From positions 60,207 to 124,206 of the forward strand of contig DATJPT010000007.1 in NCBI GenBank assembly GCA_035506275.1: a DNA stretch of 64,000 bases, written 5' to 3'. The position numbers and the translations under genes are program-made. Under the pieces are notes generated by a model that saw only the letters and a list, made by a program, of their open reading frames with translations, ran no database searches and was not told the DNA's origin. Each line of letters opens with the position of its first letter. The stretch's first letter is position 1. Origin of the DNA: Bacteroidota bacterium (GTDB lineage Bacteria; Bacteroidota; Ignavibacteria; UBA10030; UBA8401). Below are positions 25,976-34,580 of the stretch, piece by piece.

Positions 25976-26698
25976 TTATGAAAAAAGGGACTCGGCTGTC
26001 TGCAAATCTTCGGGCGTATCGACCTCAATGGAGCGGTACTTACCGGCATCGATCGCATAGATCTTTGTCCCGCCGTCGATCAACTCCTGAAATGATGCCT
26101 CATAAAATTCATCGACCCGGTTTTCCGTTTTGATCCTTTTTTCCAGCGTGTCGTAAAGTTTTGTCGTGTCCCCCCGCGAGAATTTTTCGATGCCGATCGA
26201 TTCGCCGAATGCTGACGCTGCGGGAAGTTCCTTGCCGATGCGGATGATTTCTCCCCCCTCCTTCACCTCGACCTTAACATCTTCCGCTCCGACGCTGTCC
26301 GACGTTCTTACCGCGAGAGTTGTTTCACGCGGCGATTTCATCACGAGCGGAATGATCTCATCGTCAAAGAGGATATCGCCGTCCAGCAGAAGGAGCTCAT
26401 GGCCGATGATTTCGTCCCGCGCCAGCAGGAGCGAGAACGCGTTGTTGGTCGTATCGAACCGATTGTTGACGACGAAGGTAAAATCGAGCGACGGGAAATT
26501 CCGCTTCAGAAAATTCTTGACCTTCCAATCCTGAAAACCGACGACGATCGTGAAATGGATGATACCCGCGTGAAAGACCGCCCGGATGGTCCGTTCCAGG
26601 ATCGTCCGATGGCCGATCTGGAGAAGGCATTTCGGAGTCGAGTCGGTGAGAGGGCGAAGCCGGGAAGCGGTCCCGGCGGCAAGAATAACGCAATGCAT
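25976..26698 (-). CDS. Sugar/alcohol-phosphate nucleotidyltransferase (LicC/IPCT-like)
   Basis: 240 residues. The N-terminal NTP-binding motif MHCVILAAGTASRLRPLTDS with PKCLLQIG defines the NTP_transferase fold. The metal-binding Asp lies in LLLDGDILFDDE, and VDTPEDLQTAESLF is at the C-terminus. The short length matches CTP:phosphocholine, CTP:inositol-1-phosphate and glycerol-phosphate cytidylyltransferases rather than the longer RmlA/GlmU. Sandwiched with 1-5 bp spacing between a HisC-like PLP enzyme and a CDP-alcohol phosphatidyltransferase, so CTP-dependent activation of an amino-alcohol or polyol phosphate is likely (inference). Confidence 0.85.
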   Translation of the reverse strand: MHCVILAAGTASRLRPLTDSTPKCLLQIGHRTILERTIRAVFHAGIIHFTIVVGFQDWKVKNFLKRNFPSLDFTFVVNNRFDTTNNAFSLLLARDEIIGHELLLLDGDILFDDEIIPLVMKSPRETTLAVRTSDSVGAEDVKVEVKEGGEIIRIGKELPAASAFGESIGIEKFSRGDTTKLYDTLEKRIKTENRVDEFYEASFQELIDGGTKIYAIDAGKYRSIEVDTPEDLQTAESLFS

Positions 26699-26703
26699 GA
26701 ACG

Positions 26704-27783
26704 TTACCGTTGTTCGGGAATGGGGGCTCGTGTAACTGAAAAATACTTTTGCAGTTCCCGGATGAGACGCGTGTTTTGACCGGGCGTTCCGATGGTGATC
26801 CGGACAAAACCGGAGAGCTCCGGCTCTGAAAAGAACTTGATAAAAATTCCCTCTCCTTCAATGCGTTCTTTGAGCCCAGCGATCTGCTCTGCCGGGATTT
26901 TCACAAGAACGAAGTTCGCTTCGGAACGGTACGCCGTGCATCCGTCGCCCGCCTGAAAGAAATCATAATAGCGTTGACGTTCTCCGGCAGTTGCAGATGC
27001 CACCATCCGATAGTGCGCTGAGTCCCGGAGAGCGGCCAGCGCGAGCTGCTCCGACAACTGATTATAGCCTAAATACCGGGTGCTGTACGTGATGAGTTTT
27101 TGGTAGTTCTTTCCGACGAATGCGTGGCCGATCCGAACCCCGGCAAGGGCGTAGAGCTTTGAGAACGTCCTGAGCGCGGCAAGGTTGGGATAATGTGTGG
27201 TAAGCTGGGGAGCCGTGTCGTTCAAAGAGTCAGAAAATCCGAAATATGCCTCGTCGAGCACCACCAACGTCTCTGGAAAACTCTTCAATAGAATTTTGAT
27301 GTCATCAGATGAGAACACGTTCCCCGTGGGATTGTTCGGCGAAGCGATGAGCAGGATGCGCGGGTTCTCGCGCCGGATAAGCGAACCGATCTCTTCACGG
27401 TCATAATAGAAGGACGACTCGCCGGCACGCATCGGATAGTCCATGACCCTTCCCCCAACTTCGGCGGCGACCGATTTGTAATACCACCATGAATATTTCG
27501 GGACCATCATCGTCTGTCCCGGACCAAGATAACAGTGGACTATTTGCTTGAGCATGTCCTCGCTCCCGTAGCTGAGCAGGACCGACGTCTCCGGAAGATT
27601 ATACTCCTCTGCCAGTTTTTCCGAAAGCGTGCTCTTGACGCCGCGGAGATAATCGCGCGAGTACGTAGTGAGCTGATTCTTCGCCGTCTTCTGCAGAATG
27701 GAAAAGCACTCCGGTGCCGGACCGAACTGATTTTCGTTCCGGTCAAGATAGAGCACCGTCTCTTTGTGTGAGGCTGTCTTCAT
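26704..27783 (-). CDS. HisC/CobD-like fold-type I PLP enzyme (aminotransferase or decarboxylase)
   Basis: 359 residues. Fold-type I landmarks: YLDRNENQFGPAP, SYGSEDML, PNNPTGNVFSSDD, VVLDEAYFGFSD, and the PLP lysine in RTFSKLYALAGVRIG. Similar to histidinol-phosphate aminotransferase and to the CobD branch (threonine-phosphate or serine-phosphate decarboxylases). No other his gene is nearby. It is the first gene of a three-gene operon with a nucleotidyltransferase and a CDP-alcohol phosphatidyltransferase, so production of a phosphorylated amino alcohol is plausible. HisC proper, serving an unlinked his pathway, is the alternative. ATG at 27783. Confidence 0.8.
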   Translation of the reverse strand: MKTASHKETVLYLDRNENQFGPAPECFSILQKTAKNQLTTYSRDYLRGVKSTLSEKLAEEYNLPETSVLLSYGSEDMLKQIVHCYLGPGQTMMVPKYSWWYYKSVAAEVGGRVMDYPMRAGESSFYYDREEIGSLIRRENPRILLIASPNNPTGNVFSSDDIKILLKSFPETLVVLDEAYFGFSDSLNDTAPQLTTHYPNLAALRTFSKLYALAGVRIGHAFVGKNYQKLITYSTRYLGYNQLSEQLALAALRDSAHYRMVASATAGERQRYYDFFQAGDGCTAYRSEANFVLVKIPAEQIAGLKERIEGEGIFIKFFSEPELSGFVRITIGTPGQNTRLIRELQKYFSVTRAPIPEQR

Positions 27784-27859
27784 GTTTTGGTTTTTTCCTA
27801 CACAAGAAAGTAGTGCTTCGTTGGAAACAATGCAAGAAGTTTCACGTGCACCGGGTTCA

Positions 27860-28195
27860 TTATCTCCCTGAGTCCCGAAGCTTGATCCTCACAAACTCCA
27901 CAATGATCATCGCATCGCCGATCGGGTCGACGCTCGGAGAGGTGAAATCCGGACCAAGCCGGGCTTCCAGGCGCGCCGCCGCGGAGGCAACGTCAGGCGG
28001 AATGCGTTCCAGCTTCATGAATGTCCGAAGAGCGCTCAGATAATCCTGTTCCGCGGAGTGAGGGGCATTCAGCTTCTGAAATTCCCGGATCGCGATCCCG
28101 GCAGCACGCCGCGCCGACGTTCGCAATCGGCCGGGGTTCTTTGATTGCCGCGCTCTCCGCAGTTCAATTTCTATTTCGTCGTTCCAATCGCCCAT
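27860..28195 (-). CDS. Small helical protein, HEPN-like
   Basis: 111 residues, predominantly helical. Sequence such as ARQSKNPGRLRTSARRAAGIAIREF and PPDVASAAARLEARLGPDFTSPSVDPIGDAMIIVE resembles small HEPN-type four-helix proteins, but the RxxxxH catalytic motif is not evident, so the family link is tentative. ATG at 28195, three bases after the DUF2851 gene's stop, suggesting co-transcription with it. No function is proposed. Confidence 0.6.
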   Translation of the reverse strand: MGDWNDEIEIELRRARQSKNPGRLRTSARRAAGIAIREFQKLNAPHSAEQDYLSALRTFMKLERIPPDVASAAARLEARLGPDFTSPSVDPIGDAMIIVEFVRIKLRDSGR

Positions 28196-28198
28196 GGT

Positions 28199-29728
28199 TC
28201 AATTCTGAAAGACTGTCCTGCCGACTTCGCATGCATTGCACCGATCGGCGCGGCAATACCGTTTGTACAGCTGGATGACCCCTTGTTGGTCGAGGGCCGA
28301 ATGCAATCCGATTTTTTTCTTCAGCAGCTGCCTTTCCATTTTTCGTGTGATGAAATTATCTTCCAGACGAGGAATCTCAGCCGCCAATTCCAAACAATGA
28401 TCGTTGAGATCGTTCACGTCAAAAATGACCGCATACAAACTGCACAGAGGGATCAGCGTGTTGATGATTAGATCGTACGTACGGGCGTCGCCGAGCAGAG
28501 CATGCCGCCGCGGGGACGACTCGGTAAATGAATAGTGGAAGCTCCAAAACGAGTCCTCCTCGATCGTCAGCGCCGACAGAAGCTGCGCGAGCTTCTCATG
28601 GGCGGCTGAGCGGCCGCCATTAATTATGGTGACGATATGGATGAGAAGCTGCCGATACATAATGCGATGAACAAGCACGGATGCGGCCGCAACGCGCGCG
28701 GTCGGAAAATTCGAGGGACGCGTCGGGCTAAAGACCCAATCTGCGGAATGCATGACCTCCCGAGAAAGTAGTCTCTCCGGTGCGGAGATCACCGCCAGAT
28801 CGTTCCATGTTGATCTCAATTGGTGGAGGCGTATCTTGGATTGCTGGTCGCGGACCGTTTGAGCTTCCGGCAGCAGCCCGGAGATATGAAAGAGAACCGC
28901 CTCGATTTCCAATGGAGTTAACTCCGCCTGCGGCGAAAGAGACCTCAGCAGCGGCACAGAGACGCGATTCGCAAGCCTTCCGAAGGGAACCCTGTTCTTG
29001 GAATATCCCAGCCCGTCCATGCATTCTTCATACAACAGCTGTTCCCAGGAAAATGGACTGCGCAGTTGCCGCGGGTCGACCTGCATTCCCGGAATCGGAA
29101 TGTCGTCCGGGTTTTCTTTGCCGGGCTGCGGAGCGTAATTCTCAGACGGCTCAAGAACCTCGAGGGAATGCTCTTCGCTTATTCCGACCAAGCGCCGGTA
29201 CAAATAAACTACTTTTTCGGTTAATCGTTCCCGAAAGAGAACGCCGATCCAGCGCTCAAGGAGGTCGCTCTGCACTTCATCGTTCAGACGATGGCATCGA
29301 AGAGACGCAGAACGCGAGAGATGCTCATCGCGCCGTGCATGCTCGATGATCTTCTCCAGCGGGAACGAGAGAAATTCGCCAATGGCAACAACGGGAACCG
29401 GGCGCCCGCTGGCGGTCAGCGTCGCCGGTCCGTTCGGACCGGCATAAAGAACAACGTGGAGGATCACCGAATTATATTTTGGATCGGTGTTGTGCAAATG
29501 CGCATACCAATCGTCTGCATAACGGTGAAACTCTATCTCGCCCCGGTATGTTTGTTCATCCAAAATGACAACACCGTCGCGGAAATCGGGCCCGCCGTCC
29601 CGGTTGACAATCCCCGGTGAAACAACTTTCAGTTTCCTGCCGTCGAGCGTTGCCAAACGTTCAGCGTTGAGGTATTGGTTGGTCCAGAGATGACGAAGAA
29701 TGTCCTCGTGAATGGCTGTGGAATGCAT
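28199..29728 (-). CDS. DUF2851 family protein
   Basis: 509 residues. Matches the uncharacterised DUF2851 family of Bacteroidota and relatives: N-terminal LRHLWTNQYLNAERLATLDGRKLKVVSPG, then NRDGGPDFRDGVVILDEQTYRGEIEFHRYADDWYAH, where the D and E-x-E residues resemble a restriction-endonuclease-like core (my inference). Ends with a cysteine cluster YCRADRCNACEVG (C-x4-C-x2-C). Cytoplasmic. Followed directly by the small helical gene. Confidence 0.85.
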   Translation of the reverse strand: MHSTAIHEDILRHLWTNQYLNAERLATLDGRKLKVVSPGIVNRDGGPDFRDGVVILDEQTYRGEIEFHRYADDWYAHLHNTDPKYNSVILHVVLYAGPNGPATLTASGRPVPVVAIGEFLSFPLEKIIEHARRDEHLSRSASLRCHRLNDEVQSDLLERWIGVLFRERLTEKVVYLYRRLVGISEEHSLEVLEPSENYAPQPGKENPDDIPIPGMQVDPRQLRSPFSWEQLLYEECMDGLGYSKNRVPFGRLANRVSVPLLRSLSPQAELTPLEIEAVLFHISGLLPEAQTVRDQQSKIRLHQLRSTWNDLAVISAPERLLSREVMHSADWVFSPTRPSNFPTARVAAASVLVHRIMYRQLLIHIVTIINGGRSAAHEKLAQLLSALTIEEDSFWSFHYSFTESSPRRHALLGDARTYDLIINTLIPLCSLYAVIFDVNDLNDHCLELAAEIPRLEDNFITRKMERQLLKKKIGLHSALDQQGVIQLYKRYCRADRCNACEVGRTVFQN

Positions 29729-29789
29729 TGCCGGTTCCCCCCGGAATACGATGATGAGACGCGGATGATTCGTGAGAAGAGGAGATCGT

Positions 29790-30614
29790 TTACTGCTGGA
29801 AGAACTTTTCCCGCCAGGAGTTGATTTCTTCCCTGAGCTTCAGCGCTTCTGCACGCGCAGCGTCGGCAAAATTTTCGCCGTCTGAAGCATAGAGAATGCT
29901 GCGGCTGGCGTTGATGATCGCTAAATATCCCTTGCTATCGCATCCATAATGTACTGCCGATTCTACACTCCCTCCCTGGGCGCCGATGCCGGGAATAAGG
30001 AGCGGAGCATCCGGCGCGTTTTCTCGGATCGAACGAAGCTCTTTCGGTTTGGTGGCGCCGGCCACAAAGCCGATATTCTTCTTTGTATTCCACTTCAGCG
30101 CCGTTTCAATGACCTTCTCGTAAAGAAATTTTTTGCCGACCTTGAGATATTGAAAATCCCTTGCTCCCGGGTTCGATGTCACCGCAAGAATGAACGCGCA
30201 CTGCTCGCCCGACTGAATGAACGGTACGATGGAATCTTTCCCCATGTAGGCGCTGACCGTGACCGCATCGAACTTCAGGTCATTCAAAAAAATGTTCGCG
30301 TAGCGTTCGGATGAATTGCCGATGTCTCCCCGCTTGGCGTCGGCGATCGAAATAACGGAAGAAGGAATGGCCTGGCGTGTTTCACGCATCGCGCGCCATC
30401 CCCGCTCTCCTTCGGCCTCGTAAAAGGCAGCGTTGACCTTGTATGCGCAAACGATATCGCTCGTCGCCTCGATGATCCGCCGGTTGAATTCGGCCTGCGG
30501 ATTCTCATGGGATTTCAGAAAGCCGGGGAGCTTAGCGGGATCGGTGTCGAGGCCGATGCAAAGCAGCGAATTGTTCCGTTGCTGGATGTTTTTTAGTTTC
30601 GAGACGAACGCCAT
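29790..30614 (-). CDS. pyrF: Orotidine-5'-phosphate decarboxylase (type 2)
   Basis: Last step of UMP synthesis. 274 residues from ATG 30614 (MAFVSKLKNIQQ); the frame opens further upstream at 30659 but that stretch is low-complexity intergenic sequence. LLCIGLDTDPAKLP near the N-terminus, the catalytic motif ISIADAKRGDIGNSSERYA, and phosphate-binding LIPGIGAQGGSVE and YLAIINASRSILYAS at the C-terminus. The length and motifs fit the longer type 2 family. No other pyr gene is adjacent. Confidence 0.95.
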   Translation of the reverse strand: MAFVSKLKNIQQRNNSLLCIGLDTDPAKLPGFLKSHENPQAEFNRRIIEATSDIVCAYKVNAAFYEAEGERGWRAMRETRQAIPSSVISIADAKRGDIGNSSERYANIFLNDLKFDAVTVSAYMGKDSIVPFIQSGEQCAFILAVTSNPGARDFQYLKVGKKFLYEKVIETALKWNTKKNIGFVAGATKPKELRSIRENAPDAPLLIPGIGAQGGSVESAVHYGCDSKGYLAIINASRSILYASDGENFADAARAEALKLREEINSWREKFFQQ

Positions 30615-30686
30615 TGTTACATTAAAATGAAAAGATGAAATCGGAAAAATAAAGAACAAAAATTTGCAATAGCCCGTATCCAGCGT

Positions 30687-31058
30687 TTACCGCTTACCTC
30701 TAAGCGTGAGAATGCTTGATGCCAGAATTTTTGATACCTCGTCCAATTCTCTCAGAAACCAATCGACGCTCTCGTATTCGGCCCGCTTAGAGTCTCTCAG
30801 CAGTGCAAACCAGAGTTTGCTTTCATTGGACGATTTGAGCGATGCAACAAAATAGTTCGTGAAATCTTTCCTGCTGCTTGCAGATTGCCCCTCAACGTAA
30901 TTTCCAATAATGCTTGTTCCGCTTCTCAAGAGCTGGTCCCCTAACCGGCGGGAAACAATATCGTTTGGAAGCCGGTCAAGAAAAGCAATTAATTTTAACG
31001 TGAATGTGTACAGGCGGCGCTTAATTTCGTCCTTTTGGATCTGCGAGTTAGTATTCAT
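30687..31058 (-). CDS. Four-helix bundle protein (S23/IVP family)
   Basis: 123 residues. Matches the TIGR02436 four-helix-bundle proteins first seen as ORFs in 23S rRNA intervening sequences: FTLKLIAFLDRLPNDIVSRRLGDQLLRSGTSI, GNYVEGQSASSRKDF, WFLRELDEVSKILASSI. In Bacteroidota and relatives these are common stand-alone genes, often beside repeats. No rRNA is present here. Function unknown. ATG at 31058. Confidence 0.85.
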   Translation of the reverse strand: MNTNSQIQKDEIKRRLYTFTLKLIAFLDRLPNDIVSRRLGDQLLRSGTSIIGNYVEGQSASSRKDFTNYFVASLKSSNESKLWFALLRDSKRAEYESVDWFLRELDEVSKILASSILTLRGKR

Positions 31059-31342
31059 TTTCCCCCCAAGGAAAATCGAATATTAAAAATGAAAAAGGAA
31101 AGACACAATGAAGAGATTAGAAATTTGGTGCTATCGGTTCTCTCTTTCTTTCATCCCTTTCTTTTTCATTTTTGCTTTGCAAATACTGATTTTGCCGGTC
31201 AATTATTTTTCCCTGTTGCAAAATCAAAGATTGCAAATGAAAAAGAAGAGATATCGAGAAAAAATCAAGCCATAGAAGATCTTATTTGACCAGAATACAT
31301 TCTATTTTTAATTTCAATTTTTCCATTTTCATCTTTGATTTT
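31059..31342. other. A/T-rich intergenic region, no gene seen
   Basis: Low-complexity sequence made of variants of AAATGAAAAA/TTTTTCATTT on both strands, with an imperfect long inverted repeat (purine-rich near 31088-31112, pyrimidine-rich near 31139-31170). A short open frame at 31035-31289 has no coding character. Confidence 0.4.
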
Positions 31343-33412
31343 TCATTTCTTCAGGTACTCCGCAAGCCATCCGAGCACCGTCTTATGCCACAGCTCGCTG
31401 TTGAGCGGCTTCAGCACCCAGTGGCCTTCGTCCGGGAAGTACAGCATCTTCGAGGGGACGTGCATCCGCTGCAGCGCCGTGAACATCTGGAAACCCTCGC
31501 TCACATCGAGCCGGTAGTCCAATTGCCCGTGGATGAGCAGCATCGGCGTCTTGAAATTTTTTACGAAGTTGCTCGGCGAGAATTTATCATAGAGCTCGCG
31601 GTTCTCCCACGGCGTTCCTTTGAATTCCCAATCCTCGAACCACAGTTCTTCGGTCGCACCGAAGGCGCTGATCGAATTGTAGTCGCCGTCGTGGCTCACG
31701 AGCGCTTTGAAAATCCCCTTGTCATTATGTCCTTCGATCCAATTGATCATGTACCCTCCGTACGACGCCCCGGCCGCGGCGATGCGCGCCGTGTCGATGA
31801 ACGGATACGTTTTCATCACATACTCGACGCCGTTCATCAGGTCGGTGAATACTTTTCCTCCCCAGTCCCCAGAGATCTCGTCCGTGAATTGCTGGCCGTA
31901 GCCGGTACTGCCTCGCGGGTTGACCATGACGACAACGTAACCGGGGGATGCGAACATTTGCGGGTTCCAACGGTAGTGAGTGATATCGTCCCACTGTCCC
32001 TGCGGTCCGCCATGAATAAGATAGACCATCGGATATTTTTTGTTCGGGTCGAAGAAGGGGGGCTTCAGGATGAACCCCTCGACCTTTTTCCCGCCGGCAC
32101 CGTCGAACCAAAACTCCTCAAGCGGGTTCATTTCCAGCTTGGCGATGCTGGCGTCGTTCGTCGTCGTCAATTGCCGGAGATTTCTCCCTTCGGTGTCCAT
32201 CCGCCATACTTCGTGCGGATTGCGGACGGTCGTTCTGGTGAACACAAACGTCTTCCCGTCGGGAGTTAGTTGTGGCTGCGAGACATAGACCTTGGAGGTG
32301 ACCTGTGCAACCTTCGATGCCTCTTTTCCTGTTGGAAGACTGACATTGTATACAGAGTGGTACCCCTGGTCATCTGCGTTGAAATAGATGGTCTTACTAT
32401 CCGGCGACCAGATCACTTCGTCGGCTGAGCGGTCGTACGATTCGGTGAGGTTCGTGCGTTTCCCCGTTCCCCGTTCATATAGAATAATGTCGTACTTGTC
32501 CGCTTCGAAGCCGGGGCGTTTCATTGCGCGGTAGGCGATATACTTTCCGTCCGGAGAATAGACAGGCTGGTTATCATTCGCCTTGTTGTCGGTGATCCGC
32601 TTCGGTTGGCCGGTAGGCTTTCCCTTTTCGAGCGGCTCGATAAAGATATCGTTGTTCGTTGAGATCGCGATCATCGGATCGGTGTTTCGGACGAAGGCAA
32701 ATTCTTTTCCGTCCGGCGAGAATGCGTAGTCGAAATCCCCCCCGATATCGATCGGCGGGGTATCATAATCCCCCGGAGTGACGTCGACCGCCGCACCGCC
32801 CGTCGCAGGAATAATGAACGCATGGCTCCGTTTTCCATCGGTGAAGTGGTCCCACACCCTGTACGGAAGCCGGGTAAAGACCTTCGCCTTTACTTTGCTC
32901 TTCTCCATCTCGTCGTTGCGCGCTTTGTTGCAGCTGTCGCTGGCGCAGTCGGGGAAAACGTCGGAGGCGAACGCGAAATACTTTCCATCGCTTGAGACGA
33001 CAAGCCCCGAGACACCGGTTGAGATCGAGCTGACCTTTTTCGGTTCGCCGCCGCTGACCGCCACCGTGTAAATTTGCGGTTCGCCGTCGCGCGCCGAAAT
33101 AAAGGCGATCGTTTTTCCGTCGGGGAGCCAGCGGGGAGAATTATCGGCCTTGGGGCTGTTCGTCAGCTGTCGGGCAGTGCCGCCGTCGATCGAGGTTATC
33201 CAGATGTCGCTGTTGCCGGTGTTGGTTTCTTTGCTGTAATAGGTGATCGTATACGCGATCCATTTCCCGTCCGGCGAAATCTGGGGGTCCGCAACGCGTC
33301 CCCAGCTGATCATGTCGTCGAAGGTGATGGCGCGCCGGGGCTGGGCCGATGAACAATGAACAATCAACAATGAACAGTAAGCAGTAAACAGTAATGAGAA
33401 AATGCGTTTCAT
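31343..33412 (-). CDS. Exported S9-family serine peptidase (acylaminoacyl/dipeptidyl peptidase type)
   Basis: 689 residues from ATG 33412, which has GGAG five bases upstream. Signal peptide with hydrophobic core SLLFTAYCSLLIVHC. WD40-like beta-propeller repeats (PQISPDGKWIAY, PRWLPDGKTIAFIS, FSPDGKEFAF, PVYSPDGKYIAYR, VIWSPDSKTIYF) are followed by an alpha/beta hydrolase domain with nucleophile Ser in GASYGGYMINW and His in FPDEGHWVLKP; the Asp is probably in HGQLDYRLDVSE. Periplasmic peptide degradation is likely. The signal peptide coding sequence coincides with a copy of an intergenic repeat. Confidence 0.93.
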   Translation of the reverse strand: MKRIFSLLFTAYCSLLIVHCSSAQPRRAITFDDMISWGRVADPQISPDGKWIAYTITYYSKETNTGNSDIWITSIDGGTARQLTNSPKADNSPRWLPDGKTIAFISARDGEPQIYTVAVSGGEPKKVSSISTGVSGLVVSSDGKYFAFASDVFPDCASDSCNKARNDEMEKSKVKAKVFTRLPYRVWDHFTDGKRSHAFIIPATGGAAVDVTPGDYDTPPIDIGGDFDYAFSPDGKEFAFVRNTDPMIAISTNNDIFIEPLEKGKPTGQPKRITDNKANDNQPVYSPDGKYIAYRAMKRPGFEADKYDIILYERGTGKRTNLTESYDRSADEVIWSPDSKTIYFNADDQGYHSVYNVSLPTGKEASKVAQVTSKVYVSQPQLTPDGKTFVFTRTTVRNPHEVWRMDTEGRNLRQLTTTNDASIAKLEMNPLEEFWFDGAGGKKVEGFILKPPFFDPNKKYPMVYLIHGGPQGQWDDITHYRWNPQMFASPGYVVVMVNPRGSTGYGQQFTDEISGDWGGKVFTDLMNGVEYVMKTYPFIDTARIAAAGASYGGYMINWIEGHNDKGIFKALVSHDGDYNSISAFGATEELWFEDWEFKGTPWENRELYDKFSPSNFVKNFKTPMLLIHGQLDYRLDVSEGFQMFTALQRMHVPSKMLYFPDEGHWVLKPLNSELWHKTVLGWLAEYLKK
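33351..33398. repeat. Degenerate tandem repeat (GAACAATGAACA / CAGTAAGCAGTAAACAG type) inside a coding region
   Basis: About 48 bases built from near-repeats of GAACAAT and CAGTAA. The same units recur in the intergenic repeat at 50495-50567. Here, read on the minus strand, the repeat encodes the hydrophobic core of the S9 peptidase signal peptide. Confidence 0.6.
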
Positions 33413-33519
33413 GAGAACTCCAAAGATAGAAAATGTAAAAAGGTGCAATCGAGGTGGCACAAAAACGCCCCTCTGGCATTCAACTGTTTTCTTTTTAATT
33501 CTTCATCGCTAATTTTTTA

Positions 33520-34059
33520 TTATTTCTTGAAGTTCTTCCACATCATCGACTCGACCGGTTTGTTGGTGTGCCGGTTATATTTCGCGTTCTCTTTCTTATT
33601 ATAGAGGACTTCGACGTCGCCGTCGATCACAAAATAGATGAGCTGGCCGATCGGCATGCCGGCGTAAATACGCACCGGCTGGCGGACGGAAATTTCGAGG
33701 GTCCAGGTGTTGCAGAAACCGACATCCCCCTTGCCGGCAGTTGCATGAATATCGATTCCGAGCCGGCCGATCGAGCTTTTCCCCTCAAGAAATGGGACGT
33801 GGCAGTGCGTTTCGGTATACTCTTCCGTAACGCCGAGATATAACTTGCTCGGAACGAGGATGATGCCTTCTTTGGGGATCTCAAAGTGATGAATGGTGTT
33901 ATGCGTTTTTGCATCGAGAATCTCATCGTCGTACATTGCCAGCGATTTCCCGAGATGGACGTCGTAGCTGTTCGAACCGAGGTATCTTCGGCTGAACGGC
34001 GTAATGACGATCGTGCCGCGCTTCATTTCTTCGAGAATTTTTGTGTCGGAAAGAATCAT
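33520..34059 (-). CDS. dcd: dCTP deaminase
   Basis: Deaminates dCTP to dUTP for thymidylate synthesis. 179 residues. MILSDTKILEEMKRG at the N-terminus, then the trimer active-site motif EGKSSIGRLGIDIHATAGKGDVGF with catalytic Glu and nucleotide-binding Ser/Arg, and PVRIYAGMPIGQLIYF. Slightly shorter than E. coli Dcd. The bifunctional dCTP deaminase/dUTPase form cannot be excluded from sequence alone. ATG at 34059. Confidence 0.93.
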   Translation of the reverse strand: MILSDTKILEEMKRGTIVITPFSRRYLGSNSYDVHLGKSLAMYDDEILDAKTHNTIHHFEIPKEGIILVPSKLYLGVTEEYTETHCHVPFLEGKSSIGRLGIDIHATAGKGDVGFCNTWTLEISVRQPVRIYAGMPIGQLIYFVIDGDVEVLYNKKENAKYNRHTNKPVESMMWKNFKK

Positions 34060-34197
34060 AAGAGTAATGAAGAATTATGAAATAAGAATTTCGACTGGGG
34101 GGGACGGGGCTCGGGTTATTGTGCTCGGACGTGGAATAAATCTATGAGATTTTTTTACAAATGCAATTTCGGAAGGACTTCGCAGCCTCTAAAAGAG

Positions 34198-34228
34198 AAA
34201 AGCCGCCGCGGATGCGCGGACGGCTTTT
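34198..34228 (-). terminator. Terminator after the 74-aa cold-shock gene
   Basis: Stem AAAAGCCG (34198-34205) / CGGCTTTT (34221-34228) with an inner CCGCG/CGCGG stem; U-rich flank on both strands. Confidence 0.7.
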
Positions 34229-34263
34229 TACTATTCAGCGAATCGCGGGGGTCGATCGCGCGC

Positions 34264-34488
34264 TTATTCTTTGGGAACTTCGGATGAAACGCGGGCGATA
34301 TTGTACGCACGCTTTCCTTTTTGCTCGACGCGGATCTCAAATTTGACGTTGTCTCCCTGGCGAAGCTCGTCGCGGAACCCCGTGTCCTTCACGTTGCTTT
34401 TGTGAAAGAAAATATCCTCGCCTTCCGGCGTGGTCAAGAAGCCGAAGCCTTTTGTAGAATTGAAGAATTTTACGGTGCCATTCAGCAT
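34264..34488 (-). CDS. Cold-shock domain protein
   Basis: 74-residue CSD protein binding single-stranded RNA/DNA. RNP1 KGFGFLTT and RNP2-like DIFFHKSNV are present, after the GTVKFFNSTKGFGFL opening. ATG at 34488 with AAGGAGG eight bases upstream. Downstream of a second cold-shock gene on the same strand, with a hairpin between them. Confidence 0.93.
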   Translation of the reverse strand: MLNGTVKFFNSTKGFGFLTTPEGEDIFFHKSNVKDTGFRDELRQGDNVKFEIRVEQKGKRAYNIARVSSEVPKE

Positions 34489-34537
34489 ATCTAAAGCCTC
34501 CTTATGTCCTCGCTGTTGAGGATCGGATGGTAACAGA

Positions 34538-34562
34538 AAGTCCCGTGCATTGCACGGGACTT
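34538..34562 (-). terminator. Hairpin between the two cold-shock genes
   Basis: Near-perfect palindrome, 12-bp arms AAGTCCCGTGCA (34538-34549) and its complement (34551-34562). The U-tract is weak, so it may allow read-through or act in mRNA processing. Confidence 0.6.
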
Positions 34563-34580
34563 GTCATCAACGCGTCAGAA

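Noticed and set aside
30687..31058. Four-helix bundle gene as a sign of a nearby rRNA intervening sequence
   Set aside because: No rRNA sequence is visible around it; stand-alone copies are common in this phylum.
33351..33398. CRISPR-like array
   Set aside because: Units are 6-8 bases, degenerate and without spacers; this is a short tandem repeat within a coding region.
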